NCBI RefSeq assembly: GCF_014529535.1
Contig: NC_050737.1
Span: 2,450,447 to 2,514,446, forward strand
Reading direction: 5' to 3'
DNA: 64,000 nt
Source: Bradysia coprophila
Lineage: Eukaryota; Arthropoda; Insecta; Diptera; Sciaridae
This document shows, piece after piece, positions 1 through 14,000 of the stretch. The number at the start of each line of letters is the position of its first letter. Position 1 is the stretch's first letter. The notes under the pieces were generated by a model, which was not told the DNA's origin, made no database searches, and saw only the letters and a program-made list of their open reading frames with translations. The position numbers and the translations under genes are program-made.

Positions 1-1208
1 ACTATACAGTGATGTAATGTTTTACTGAAGCTTTCGGTAATGACGCTGATTGGCTAACGTAATGACTTACGACACTATCTTCTTATTTACTGTACTCGTT
101 TATAAAACTCGGACTAGATAGAGTGATGTTAATCGCGGTCAATAATCACTATGACTTGAAATTTTAGGTCAGGTTAGGTAATTTTAGAAAGGAAATCTGC
201 CCTGAGCCTGGTTTCAATCCAATCTGTCAGGCCAGGTAACCTAAATTTTTCGTATACAACCTGACCGGTCAGACCTAATTACTATAATCAGATTTCAGGT
301 AAAATCGGGTCAGATCAAAGTTGGTTGAATCAGGTTCACTTATTTCCAGGTCAGCCTCAGATAAATTTGACTCTTTCCAACCTTTGGCCTAATAACACGT
401 AAGATTTCGCTAGTCGCCAGATCGCTAAAGTAGCAATTAATCTTTACATTAATCTTTGAATTCAGGTGGAGTAAGCAGGAAACAGCAGCATATCTGCTTG
501 TCAGTGAACGTGAACACTTCCTATCCTAGCCACAAGAACTCTGACTTTTTTTCTAACTTATGGAAATGAGCTAAACAAAGTAGAATCTTCACTTGTGGCA
601 ATATCCTTTCTGCAAGACATTTTTGGCCCATTCTACATTCTTCCATGAGAATTCAGGCATCTCATTCCTTCTAGGATGCTCGCCTAACTGACTAAGCTTA
701 AAATATTTGCTCTACCCTGTAACGTTTAACTTGTTACTGACTGTTGTCTGCCAATCTGTCATTGCCAGTGAGGGAGCAATGAAATTACCTGACGCTCACT
801 ATTTGTTTGTTGTCGACTTTACACTTTATTGAGAAATTCTCACCTTTACTTCTTACACGTCCGGGTAGTGTCTACACCAGAACAGTCATTATTGTTATTA
901 GCATGAAAGAGATTCGAGTGTCTTCTCTTCTAACTAACATTCAATCAATTTCCTGATCAGATTGAACAGAAAATGTCCCTTAATAAACCGATCGTTAAGT
1001 TGTGCAGCACATACGCAGTGGAAATAAAAGACGCCAAACATTTTTTTTATGAAAACTGGAAGAGTTTCCTACCAGGAAATCTTATTATTTATCACGGTGA
1101 ACGATTACAAAAAAATCGAAAAATTAAATTCGAAAAACACAATTATAAGAGTTGTTGAAATAATTAAATAATAATGTCGTGTCCAATCCATTCATTCTAA
1201 ATACCATT
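1..1208. other. Non-coding DNA downstream of exportin-6
   Basis: I see no gene here. TTTATT at 825-830 reads AATAAA on the minus strand and could end exportin-6 transcripts. AGGTCA/TGACC-type words are frequent at 160-360. Confidence 0.5.
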
Positions 1209-4200
1209 CTATTGTGACAACGCCAATTGACTGCAACGGGTGTCTTGTATCAATTGAGACATTTTCTGCGAAAATGTCGGCAAATCCTGTACAAATAAAC
1301 GGAATGCAAACGTTAAATCACTGCTGAATGTCGCATTGTCTTATTTGCAATGGGCTTACCTTGGCCACACAAATTTCATAGACCATCGTGGAATTCGTCG
1401 AATATCCGAGACTAACGAAACTTTCATGAAAATATGCATCCGACACCTGTCCCATTGGAAATAGCACGCTCAATATATAATCATAATGCAATGATCCTTC
1501 CGGCGATATCAATGACTTAATCAGGGCACACTGGAATGATTTCAACAGATTCGTTCGGAAGAAATTACGTGAATACAGTCTGAACCGTTCGTTTAGGCTC
1601 TGAAGCGAATGCAGAACATTTCTGGTCAGTTGCGGATCATTTCCAGTAACAATTGCTTGACCGTATGCTGTTAAAATAGCTAGAAACTCTTCGGGATGTT
1701 GGGGAGCATCATCATCAGCTGTCGCTAGGTAGTCGTCAGAGGCGTTCGGCGAAAATCCTTTCAGTACTTGAGATTTGTAAAAGTATTGCCAGCGATAGTG
1801 TAAAATACTGAAATCGACATTTTGCTGTTAATATAATCGTCGTCAGTTTATCCCGTTTCGGATCACATACCCATCGAACAGTGCATACAGTGAAATGGCC
1901 ACATCACAGAAATCAGAACTGTTGCGTTCCTGCGCCAACATTGGCGTAACATAATTTAGTGATAAGTTCAAAATTACTGGTAATAAGCTAAGTGTCGTTT
2001 GACCGGGTTGCTCAACCACCAGCAACAACATTTGTAGTAATATGTCTATGGCTTTTAATCGTCCAACTGTTAATTGTTCCCTAGAGGAAAGTGCAGTACA
2101 TGAGTAACACGCATGTTGTAGAAAATCGCAATTTTGTATCCAAATTACCTTGTTGATGCTTCTAAGAAAATGCCAAGCATTTCCTTAACATAGTTTGAGC
2201 CCAGTTGTACTTGTAACGTTCGAATGACACTCAACGAAAAATTGAGTACACATGTTGCGACTTCAGTGCTGTTCGTGCCGAAAACATTGTACAATGTTAC
2301 CGCTTTGAAGATAATCGGCTGGAAACAACGGAAATGAGTCACAATAATTACGGTACTATAAGAGTCAGAATATTCATACGGTTAAAGCTCGGAACAGGTC
2401 AAGTCAAATTCGAACTGAAGTAAAATTGTCTGACCTGACCTCCAGGTCAAATCATATCAGGTTTAGAAATTATCTGATCCTGACCTGAACCTCACAAGTT
2501 GTATTTTCTTGATATGACCTGTTCCGACCTTTAAATGCAGTAACGTCGTTCCTTGTTCTACCAGAGTTCAAAAATAGATTTCTGATTTTCCGAACTGATT
2601 TTTGTGTAAAAACTTCGATGAATTTCTTGCGACAAATCTACTGCGAAAGGTTGCCCGTGCAGTGAAAGAGTTTCGAATGCGCGTGGAAGTAAAGAGTTGC
2701 ACGCAAAAAGTAGAGTTGAAAATTAGATACAATAGAGGGAGGCATACTGCTTGAATTTACGATTTAGCCCACGAATCGTAAAACCATTGGTCAACCTCGG
2801 TTATGTCATTGGTCAACCTCGGTTATGTGTAGTCTTTCCGTTCAATTATAAAAAGGAATTGTAGAAAGTAGTGTTTAATCGTACCTTGTATGCAGTCAGC
2901 AACATTGACTTCACTGACGTACTCTGTTCCTTAAAATGATCTAATATGTCTCTCAGATATGGCAACACAGATGTTGTGATTTTGATAATCTGCAAACACG
3001 AGAAACCAATTTAATTTGAAGAAACAAATTCATCGACAGGCTTCTTCGTTCTCACCTTATCAAGTTGTCCGTTGACTAATGTATGATCCAAACGTATCAA
3101 ATCCTTAGCCAAACAACCAATGTATTCGTCCAGTAATAAACCACGACGTTCGAAATCCTGATCAGCATTAGAAACGTTACACCAAGGTAATATAAAACAA
3201 TTAACAATGGATTGAAGAGTATAGGTGACAGCACGACCATCCAAATGAGCTAAATTTGAACCGCATTGAATGAGTTGGGTCAACGAAACACACTCCAATG
3301 CATAGCGAGGCTTCAGTGTTGATGTGATACTTAAAAGTAGTTGAGCTGAAGCACGGGAACGTACAGGATATTGAAAAATCATTTCAATTCGATTATGGCA
3401 ATGAACAACTCACCAGCAGCCAAAGTTACGATTTTCGGTTCTTGGGCTCGATTGGACGGTGGCAATAAAGTAAATGCGACATTTTCGATTAGAGGTCGCA
3501 ATTCAGTCTCAGTACGTACTGCTGACCATCCCAGAAAACAACGAAGCGCCGACAGCATTTGAGCATAAATTTCGGCAAAATCGCCGCTCAACTGTGGTAA
3601 TGACACTTCTAAATTGTAGAGTTTGCTACGTGATAAAAATGCAACAGCTTTAACTAAGTTCAGAGCCATCTTGTGAAGGTTCGATGGCAGCAGATCTGGT
3701 CCTAAGTTCCGTACATATGATTCGGGGCAATTGACTGTTTTGTCGGCCTGAAGAACCGGTATAAGACTGCACAGCGTTTGGCACAATGAAGTCAAATCAC
3801 GCGTAACACAGTGTATGAGATGGCATTTGTTGTAGTCGTCGACCGTCAATCGGTGACCATCATGCGATTTTTCCAGTGTCATGAATTGTTCAAATGGTCG
3901 AAGCCAGTCGCTGTACTGTAAAAACAAAACAAAAATGAAAATTTTTGTGGCGGAAATCGTTTTCTGTGATGCGATTCTTAGTTTGTGTTGGTTTGAGGTG
4001 TTTGTAAAGTCACTTAACCACGTTTTTGATAGAAATTATTTTTTCATTACGGGAGGTACAAAAGCGTGAAACTTCCCGTTGTATTTACAAAAGTTACTGA
4101 GCTCTACACAACTGCTAGGACTTCCTGCGATGGATGATGCTGATTCCGGGTTATTTTGGATACGGAACCATTCGCTACAATCTATGAAAAGTGTTTTGGA

Positions 4201-7200
4201 AGCAAACGTAATAAGGACGGGTGGGCCTACTGATGACAATGAAAATGTACATAAAAGGATAACTCGCACGTAAAAGGTGCTTCAGGAAACTTTTAAGTCT
4301 TTGTAACCTTTATGACGACGAATCATCGTCTTTAGGGTTTACTGTGAGTGAGAGAAGTAGAAAGCACCAATAGTTACTTCAATTAAAAAAACAAAAATAT
4401 TGGAAATTTCCAGTAGTCGGAAAGAATTGGTTGTAGGAAGTAGATATCCTAACCTAAGCTCTAAATTCTACAATCAGCGGCTTTGCCATAATCCTTTCGA
4501 ACGTCATAACACTTACCACTTGTTCGAAAACTTGAAACGGTCGCCCCTCAGCTATTGAAACAATTGTGTCAATACATTGGCGCAAATAATGTTGCCATTC
4601 CGTTTCCATCTAAAATGAAACAAAGTGTTGAAGTCAGCACTCAGAACCGAAAGCCAAAAATTGTTCGCTTCAACTTACGTCGTCGTCCAAAGACTCATTG
4701 TCCAGCACATCCAATTCAGCATCTTGATCAAATCTAAATTGCATTTTTCGTAAAATTCCTAAGACCAGTAATTGTACAATGTCAACGTAACGACCAAAAC
4801 CTGATGTAGCAAGGCCACGAATAATAGGACACCAAATTGATAAGCGCTCAGTGAATGCTAACGCTCCGTAGCCTATAAATTGAACGAATCAAAATTTTAT
4901 TCCCGTCACCATAAACTGGCCCTCGCATCAGTTCATCGTTTCAGTACCCGTAAATGTATAATGATACAAAGCGGTTATGATCTCATGCAAATCATCGTGA
5001 TTGCTCATCCATTGGTTCCAATGTTGCGTTGTAAAAAGTTTTAATAATTCAGTCAATTTGTCTTGATACAATTCATTTGTTTTCCTTAAGTCTGGATAGT
5101 CTAGCAAATTTTTAATTCCTTTGGCAATGATTGCGGCACACGGTAAACTGATTTGACGGTAAAATAGTTCACTTATTGTTATCAAAGCGGCTGCTGATAT
5201 TTCGCAACAGTCCTGCAATTAGCAATGTTACCGGGTTAGGACGACACCATTCAATATCAATCCAATTAACAATATTACCTCTCGATACGTTGCCAAATCA
5301 AACAATTGTAGCATCAGATTGTCTGTCACAACATCGTCTAATGGTACCCATGATAATAAATGTTGTATGCATTGTAAAAGTTCGTTTAACGACGATCTGC
5401 GTGCGTTACAAAACGACATTATTACTCGAATGCAACCGTGGTACGGTAATATGCAGTTTTGGTATACTCACAAAAACGGTTGTACTTCAATTGGAAAAGC
5501 TTCAGTAAACTGACGATAAAACACCTGTTCTGATGTTGCACTGATGTCGAAAGTGTTTATTCGCGACGTACAGTGAACCATAATTTTATGGATTATGTCA
5601 AATATGTCATTTAAACGTAGTAAGAACCTGAAAGGAGTAAGTGAAGACAATCAGAATCGCATCTTCCATTATGGTGTTGGGAGTAAGCATCATTTTCATA
5701 CGACAGTCCATACTCCCCCCACTGATATGAAATCACTTTTATCAACGCATTTCAATCAAAAGTGCTTCTAATGACAGCTGTCAAATTTACAGTGCCAAAA
5801 AACATTCGATACACTGTCCAGTTTCAGTACTATGTTTAGAGTGTCACTGATGCTTGAAGTGCGTTGCTTTTATCCAAAGAAATAGTCATGCAACTAGAAA
5901 AATGTCTTACGCGGAATGAAAGTTATTTTTGCGGTCCGAAGAGATGTCTTCTCTAGTATTAACTAGCTCTTCGGATGTAGTCCGAAGCAATGAAATACCT
6001 AAGTTAAAATTGGTGTACATCAAATTAAGGATGTGTGTGATGTATGCGGGATCTGAAAGAAACAGTTTTTTCAATTAAAGTGAGTTGACAGGGAAGAGGA
6101 AAAAGAAGTTGGGTGTTGAACAACATCTGTTTCAGTTTTTCACAGTTATATTGAGATGCCAGTTACAGCACTTAAGAAGTTATTTGGCTACTTCAGCGCA
6201 AACTGAAAGATATGTTGATCTACACTACATTGCCTTCTATTCCAGTTCATTGGTAAAATTCGACCATTCAATTACCGTCATCAGGAAATTCCCGTTTTCC
6301 TATTAACGCAATGAGATGAGCTATTTTTTCACGTTGCATTTTCGGAACATTGTGTGCCAGGCTTCCGTAATAATTCCATAGCGTTTTCTGGATCTCACGC
6401 CGTTCCGTTGCACTGAGGCTACCCCATTTTTTTACGATAATCAGCTGAAAGCAGATGAATGAAAACCATCTCTTTTATACATTCACAACAGAACTTTACG
6501 ATTGAACCAATGTGAAATGAGTAATTGTTCTACATAATCGCTACAAGCTGTATGCAACAATTATTCAAATTGGTTCATCAATTTACCGTATGCAAAACTA
6601 TGAAAGCAAATACTGGCCCAGCTTTAGGAAACTAGCTCACTTTAGGACAATGTTTAGTGTTCACCATAGCTTAAGTTACTGGCCCAACTTTAGAACACTA
6701 TCACAGCTATAGAAAACTATTCTACATTTAGAACACTATCCGAGCTTTAGAGCACTAGCGTAGCACAGCTTTAGAACAGTAGTGCAGCTTAAAAACACTA
6801 CAACAGATTTAGACCACGAGCATAGCGCAGCTTTAGAACACTAGCCCAGCATTAGAACACTAGGGAGCCATCCAACCCAGTTGTAGTTCATTGGCAAAGT
6901 TTTGTTTAGCAAATTAGTTGTTGCAAAGTTTTCGTAGATTTAGGGCGAGTGCAGAGAGCAAAAGAGAAAAAACTGGGCAAACAAACTCAATCAATGTCAT
7001 TTCCCTTACGTGAGTGAGCTTGAACCAATCAAATAGACGTATTTGCCTTAAAGTAGAGAAATTTACTGTCATTTGCCTGATACGACTCTCGCTCTTCGCC
7101 GATTTGTTCTTTATGAATGAACATGGTTGGTGTTGACTTTTGAAGAAGTACTTCAATCAATGCTGCGGTTTTAGTTGGGCTTGTGGAAAGATAACAATGC

Positions 7201-8882
7201 TCAAAATACTAGCAAACATATGCAGTTTACGCTATTCTATATATTATATGATTGCCAATCGTAAATTATGTCCTTTGAGACGAATTTACTCGTTGGAAAG
7301 CATGTCCGTCCAAATCGATTAAACGTTTTCCATTAAAATTATATTTTTACCTCAACCGTTGATACATTGAAAAACCACAGATATTGGTTAGATGTATTTG
7401 ATAAATTGTAAAGTGATGACGACCATGTGTTCTGGTTATTTTGGAATTCAATCAAAGCGGTTTCAATTTCACGTTTGCGGGCATTATTAGTTGATGGATT
7501 ATGGAATTGACTTAACAAATCTTCAACAGCTGATAATGGTATTGGTGGTGTGACCTGCGTAAAAGAAAATATTTAAAATTGACGGTGAAATTATGCCAAG
7601 AATGTGAATGATGTTATCGTTTTATTGCCAGCAACGCTGCTGCTCATCCACTTAAAATTTAAGTCTTAAATACACACAAATGAATGCAGCAAATAAAAAT
7701 GTTATCTAAATTGCTTTCAGGCGTTATTGTTGACGTCGTAATATTTTCCCGTGATCCGAACAGAGCAAGCAAGACCCTACATTAGCGTCTTAATTTAGTT
7801 CGCAAATTCCAAACAATCTACGAATGTTAATGGAACAAAACTGACATCCGAGCTAAGCGATTATAGTGCATTTTTGAGTTCCTCAGGTTTATATGTCCAG
7901 CTGCTAATAATTATGAGCCGATGTTAAGGAAGGTAAAGGAAAAAGGACACACGAAAATCAATAAAATTGTAAGCTACCTAGCAGTTATTTGTACGAGTAA
8001 TTGAACCTTTAGTGTCAATTGGACACACATAGCAGGTTACGTTTTTCTGTAGAAAGTGACGCGAATGTGGTACATGTTGGCAACGTGGAACAATGGTTTT
8101 CATCTGTTTCACTTTGGTACAAAAGAAGGAAGACCCCTCGAACCACATTATCATCATGATCCACAACATTCGCGTCACGCATTAAGTGAAGAAACGAATG
8201 AGGGTTTGGTTGGATGAAACGAATCCTGAATCGACATAGACAGAAGTTTCAGATACTTTCATGTCTTTTAACTGGAGGTCATGGTAGACTTTGCTTTCGG
8301 TGTTGAGAGTATTTTTTATTAACATGCCTGGCCTCTAGTAGCACCAAAAAAGTAACCTGATACGTTTAGGTGTATAGTGATTTTCTCTGTTAGTCCATAC
8401 AATGTTTGAAACAGAAATGTAAATTTTAAAACTGGTTCATGTTCATAATGTAGAAACTGACATTGTACTTCAACTTCTACCCTCTCACCGTAAACCAAAA
8501 AGGTAATACCGAGACCCACCCATTTGTAAATTCAGATAAATTCAGTCGGCTACAGATAAATGGATTATTATTATTCAAGCTTTCATATCGATAACAACAA
8601 ATTTACTCGATAAAGCGATAATGACATCAGTTGTTCCTTTTCGCTTTTACAGCTGTTCTCTAAAAACATAAATTACATATTTTACAGAAAGTATATATAA
8701 AGAAATTGATGACAGTGAAAGACGAAGGAAAAATGAAAATCTGATGATTATCGACATCTGAGGATGAGATCTCACTTTCAGCCTAAAAATCACTGCGGAG
8801 GTTTAACCTCCACAACTAGACTTACCAGGGGGTACCTAATTTGCTCCTGCTGTTTCTCTGTATTTTGATGGGTGCGAAACAT
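1209..8882 (-). CDS. XPO6: Exportin-6 (karyopherin-beta family nuclear export receptor), 16 coding exons
   Basis: Exportin-6 carries actin-profilin out of the nucleus with RanGTP; the Drosophila gene is ebo. Exons on the minus strand: 8882-8826, 7554-7351, 6444-6276, 6052-5911, 5627-5472, 5396-5279, 5212-4948, 4872-4679, 4609-4517, 3915-3414, 3345-3056, 2989-2885, 2318-2149, 2080-1871, 1807-1360, 1286-1209 (TAG). All junctions are GT-AG and the phases agree throughout, giving about 1066 residues against about 1125 in human. Landmarks recalled from human exportin-6 occur in order: ARKREIE near the N terminus, RTTSEELVNTREDIS, LLSWVPLDDVVT, DNESLDDD, EWQHYLRQ, VVEQPGQ, HYRWQYFYKS and the last-exon DLPTFSQ. 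Exon 1 is the least certain: it gives 19 residues, has A at -3 of the ATG and a perfect GTAAGT donor in the right phase, but that stretch is not conserved. The protein should be a HEAT-repeat solenoid. Several introns are only about 60 nt. Confidence 0.93.
6613..6863. repeat. Degenerate tandem repeat in an exportin-6 intron
   Basis: About ten diverged copies of a 20-28 nt unit resembling GCCCAGCTTTAGAACACTA follow one another in the intron between the exons ending at 7351 and starting at 6444. The copies differ in length and spacing, as in an old minisatellite. Confidence 0.7.
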
Positions 8883-9886
8883 GTTCAACGATTGTAATTA
8901 ACATTTATGAGGAAAAGGAAAAGCGTATGAGCATTTCAACAACTGATTACACTAAATTTGTTCCTTATCCGAATTGGAGCATTGTAACTACATTATATTA
9001 CAAAAGTTGGATGACTCACATCCATCATGTTAAAACATATTTGTGGAACAAAAGATTAAAAAACGATTTTGTTTTTGTTATTGATTCCGTGCTATGCAAC
9101 AGAAGTTACGCTAAAATGTCAGCATTCGCCGAAATCATCGATAAAAATTGCATTTCATTCCGAAAATATGTAATCAATGCATGTGGAAAACAAAACAGAG
9201 ATTATGCATAATTGTATTGGCCAAAATTTGATAAATAGAAGGAAAAAAATTTACGCAACGAAAACGTCACAACCCAGTTATACATTATGAATGTAAAGTT
9301 GATACAAATGGGGATTGGTGCTTACCATTTTTTATGAAATAATCTGCAGAAATGATTTGTTGACTCCTTTCATCGACTCATTCAGACTTTTTTTTTGAGG
9401 AATTTGATTAAACCAGTAGAAGAACTGTTCAAAGTGATATATAGAATTCACAACCACTAATTTATTTGACAATTGATTTCAAAATGGAGTGGATGTCAAA
9501 GAGTGACATCTCTGTTTCTATCAAGTCCAACCAGTCTATACTCTCTATGGTGAAAGACAGTCAAAGCCGTCGCTTATATCAGTGGCTTCTAGATTATATC
9601 ATTTTGGGACGAGCCTGATCTTGAAACTCAAATTCGGTGATCCTTTGTTCCGTTCATCATGTAAATTAAACGAACCTTCCTGTTTCCACTTCCGATTTTT
9701 TTTTTTTTTAAATCAGTTTTTTGCATACACTTTTATATGGCGGAGCAGCAAAATTTCTTGATTTCAAACGTATAAACAGTGCAGTGTGCAAGGAAACTGT
9801 TTAACACGGCAGGTTCTACCATAAACACGTCAGATGGTTTAATAGAGTTATTATTATATTTCATATGTATTTCATTTTTACAATGT

Positions 9887-10233
9887 TTAAAGATAAAACA
9901 CCTCCTTCAAATCTTTCGATGGTGGAATTGTGCCCAAAATTGATGCCACGTTTCCTTTTTGAATGGCGATGCTTATGCGTTGAATTAAATAGGACGTCGC
10001 ACGTTTTTCATTCGTAGCATCGGTGATTTTACTTCCGATTTTTTTGATTAAATCCAGGCCCAATTTTCCTATTACCCCTGACGTCTCCGTAGCAACCGGA
10101 ATGAAAATGAACTGGTTAGCCAGTTGTGAATAATGGCTGATTTTAATCCTTTCCCCTACTTTTGCGACGTAACCGGCGTGCTTAGACGAAGAATTTAGAG
10201 TAATAGAGTAATTCTTAGAATTTGGGGCAATCT
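9887..10233 (-). pseudogene. Retroelement-like C-terminal coding remnant, no start codon
   Basis: An open minus-strand frame without any Met runs about 115 codons to a TAA at 9889-9887. It includes KHAGYVAKVGERIK, FIFIPVATETSGVIGK and RATSYLIQRISIAIQKGN followed by ASILGT. I associate the pattern of F-x-P-V-A-x-E-T-x-G...LIQRISIAxQRGN with the C-terminal end of reverse-transcriptase-bearing ORFs of mobile elements, from memory of the family and not from a search. The upstream reverse transcriptase is absent. It lies between exportin-6 and rabaptin and ends beside a small hairpin element. Confidence 0.5.
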
Positions 10234-10271
10234 AATATGACTTGACCCAGGTATGTGGACTCAGTTGCATC

Positions 10272-10385
10272 CTACAATCGCTAAATCAAACTGGTGTGCA
10301 TACGTTATTTTGCACCAGCTGGTCCCATTTGGAATTGTATGTGACAAAATAACGTATGCACACCAGGTCGTTTTAGCGATTGTAG
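10272..10385. mobile_element. Small hairpin MITE
   Basis: Two arms of about 41 nt, 10272-10312 and 10345-10385, are nearly perfect reverse complements; both contain the word ACAATCGCTAAA or its complement and CTGGTGTGCATACGTTATTT. They enclose a 32-nt loop. No coding capacity. Confidence 0.7.
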
Positions 10386-11035
10386 ATTCTCATTTTCATA
10401 AGTTGTCTGGTTATCGCTCCCACCAATGCGATTCCGGTCCATGTTAATCAGTTATCAATTCCTTGGATCATCTTTAATTCGATTTAAGAAGAATGCATTT
10501 TCTTCAAAGGAAATCCATCACTCTGCAAGCTCGACCTTCACCCAATTCTTTTACACTCTGAAGAATTTCGATTGAAAGGTCGACACGCTGTCGTTGAACA
10601 GCCAGAACATGGTGAAAGAACAGAACAGGTTCGGGCACATCGTAATGACCTCTCCATCGATTTAGTTAGATGCAGCAAAATCAAATTTACCGCCAACTTT
10701 TCGTGCTTATGGGGAGGACACGTGAGAAAATTGAACGAATTCTTTTGTGAAAAAAAATGTTGTCAAAAAATTGTCAGCTGTCAGAAGTTAATAAAAAAAT
10801 TCAGAAAGTGTAGTAGTGATTGCAGTCAAAACGCATTTAAAAACCACATCCAAACTAATTACATTCGTTCATCAATTACGATTTGAAGAAAAAAAGTTAT
10901 TTCTGCAACGCGCAATTTGTTTTGTTCCGATCAATGACCAATAATTCGTCATCCGAACGACCACCGTTCCACCCTAAAGCCAATATTGTGTTGTAGGATC
11001 TTTTTATTTTGAATATTGCTTGCACAATTCTCGAA

Positions 11036-14000
11036 ATGACTGATCATCAGACGTTTGACGATAAGCCCAATGAAGATGATGGTATGACTACATTATGATT
11101 ATATGTTCCGTCAATTGTCGGTAATCTCATGTCCGCAATTTTTTTTTCAGACTGGAAATCAAAATTCTCGATTCTGGAACATGACAATAAGAAATTGCAC
11201 GATGAGTTCAACATTCAACGAGCTAAAATGAAAGATTTGTTTATCCTGAAAGAGAGTACGTATTATCAATTTCTCGACTCGACATTTAATATAATTTACT
11301 CTCCATAATGTGTCCTGGTCAGGTGAATGTAAAAAATTGGCCGAAGAGAATGAGAAACTAAAAGAAGATTTAAATGAAATCAAAAGTCAAGTTCTGGTCG
11401 CTGAATACAAACGAGAATCGGATATTCAACGACAGGATCGGCGAGCGCAAGAAGAAATTGCTTCATTGCAACAGTTAGTTCAAGGTGACAACGCAGAAGA
11501 TAAAAAAAAATTGAAAATAATTTACACCTTGCTCGGTCATTACAGAAACAATTGAAGAAGCTAGTAGCGCCAAAAGTGAAATCGATAGACTTCGTGACGA
11601 AATTGAGAAAATCAAATTTGAAAATAGTGAACTACGAGATGCTGTTCATTCGCAACAGGTAAACAGGACGCAGTTGCCCCTATAGTCAAAACGTGTGCTG
11701 CTATTAATTTTTGTGTTTGTTCCATTGCAGCAGGACACGCCAAGTTTATTACCCGTGATAAACAATGTGAAGAAAACTATAGCTAGAAAGTTAGGTGCCG
11801 ATTCTGGCGCAAGCAATGACTATTTAGAAGATTCAATGAGGAAGGTAAACAAATATGTACGTAATCGGTAATTGTTCCACCAATTTTCTTTGCATTGCTT
11901 TTAATTCCAAATTCACTAACCTTCAAATATTATGTGTACAATATGGAGCCGTTTCATGCGAATGATGCCGTCTTCCCTGTCCCAGCAAAATTCGTTGTTT
12001 ATATTGATTCGAAGCCCTTTTCCAGCCAAATATGGCTCGGGCGAAAAACTTCATTTGAAATGTTAAAAAGGGCGGGACATTCGCACGAAATGAGTTCATC
12101 GATTGACAATCATTTGTGTAATCATCCGTTAAGAAATAATCTACGGAAACCAGGGAACAAATAGCATCTCTGCTCCGGAAAGCGACAGAATTTTGTGTCC
12201 AGTGACAGCGACCACTGGAGAAAGTAGCTATTTGTACTCTTGTGCCGGTAGAATTGGATTTACGGTCTGGCTATTTGTGCCGGTGTTTTCCATTAATTTT
12301 GCTTGGCCTATCTTAGCTTTAACTTCATCTCATTATAAAATCTCAGGTTATTTGCATTTTATTCATTCCACATCCACACGGTCGACTCGACACGTTTTAC
12401 TCGCACAAGGAGCCTTGCTGCTTATTTCAACATACATAACAATGCAGAAAATTTTGCCCATTTACCTGAAGTCCAGTTGAACCTCAAGGTCACGGCCGCA
12501 ATATAGGATTGGGATTAATTAGATTGTCAGGTCAGCGACTACGCAATGCACATTATTGTCGACTGACCGTTAGCACAGTCCTTGTTTTACAAATTTTAGG
12601 AAAAAGAGTTGAGGATGTTCCGATCTATAGTCCGTACGATTTATGTATGCAGAGAGCGAGACATATTATTTTACGGTCAGGTAGTCGATGGCTCTCGGTT
12701 GTTAACTTTTCGACAATATTTCTGGACTTATTCGTTCGATTTTGCTCATGTCTGAACTCTAAACTCTAACTTTCGATTATCCTTCGTGGAAAAAAAGAAT
12801 TTTTATTTGTACAAGTTATGGACGGACTAATTGCAACTAGTTCTGAGTACTACCTACGGGAACGGGACTAAGACATTTCTCATATTTCTGAGCACGTTGA
12901 GCATTAAATTAGCACGTGTGCACGTGGAACAATTTAAAGTGGTAAAACCTAAGATTTTAAAGTGCGACAGCTTTCTACGATTTTTTCAGTTTTTGTCATT
13001 TTATCAACTGAGTGATCGTAGTGATCAGCTTTGAATTCTCGCTCATATTTCGCAACGATGTTACATCATCCATTCAATTCTATCCTTACACAGGCTCAAG
13101 AAGATGCTGAAGTGCTTCGATCGCTGGTTGTCCCGTTAGAAGAAGAAATTAAGGCGTTGAAGGAAAAGCTTCGGACCACTGACGAAGAACTACAGAGTTT
13201 CCGCGGTGCATCGAAACCGGTGAATGAATCAGCTTTGATGGGCATGATTTCTCAACGTGATAACAGTAATCCGAATGCGACGAATACGTCGTGTGAAACT
13301 TGTGCAGATTATTTGTCGAAGATAACTAAGGTGGAAGGTGAAATTGTAGAAGAGAAGCGAAGTCACGAATCAACGAAAAGGGACGTGCTGCGATTAAAAG
13401 AAGACCTGGATCGCGAAGGAGCACTCCGGCAAGATTTAGAGAATCAGTGGCAGGAGAAAAGGGAAATACACAAGCTCGAGGTGGAGAAATTAACGGAAAA
13501 AGTGGAAAATGGTGAACGGGAGGTGGCACTGATGCAACGTCATTACGCTGACTTCAAAGACGATATCAACCAAGAATTGATGAAATTGACGATGGAACGA
13601 GAGAACATCCATCGTCACTTGGACAAAATGCACAGTGACAATGAGTTTTTATGCGGCAAGTACCTGGCTACATCGCAAGAATTGCAAAATCAACGCATTG
13701 ATCTACCCAACAATGTGGAAGATCTGCAGGAATTGCTGTTGCAATATCATGAAAATTTAATCGAGGCAAGGGTGGGTTGTGAACATCAGCAACGCGAGAG
13801 TATGAGTTTGTTGGACGAAGCACAATTACTTCGGGATCGATTGAATGACATGAACAATGAGCGTCAAGCGTTTGAGAAGGATGTAACAACCAAATTTAAA
13901 TCTCTAGAGTAAGTGTTGACATTGACATTGAATTTTGATTCTAAGATTGATAGATTATGGGCGCTATACCTTTAATGACTGTCGGTACGCTTTTGCCTTT

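Larger units (their letters stand above)
8883..11035. other. Divergent intergenic region between exportin-6 and rabaptin
   Basis: The two genes are transcribed away from each other, so both promoters should lie in this 2.15 kb. Apart from the retroelement remnant (9887-10233) and the hairpin element (10272-10385) I see no further gene. Neither promoter could be pinned to a clear TATA or initiator. Confidence 0.5.

Noticed and set aside
5941-6000. Apparent inverted repeat TTCGGA...TCCGAAGAG in a putative exportin-6 intron
   Set aside because: On the minus strand it is coding: the frame reads LLRTTSEELVNTREDIS, a conserved exportin-6 block, within the exon 6052-5911.
7978-8178. 66-codon minus-strand frame considered as the first exon of exportin-6
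   Set aside because: It has no donor in the right phase, whereas the 57-nt segment 8882-8826 has an ATG, a perfect GTAAGT donor and the required phase.
12193-12769. Open frames in the large rabaptin intron
   Set aside because: The rabaptin reading passes directly from the exon ending at 11844 to the one starting at 13094 with conserved sequence on both sides; these frames have no splice support.
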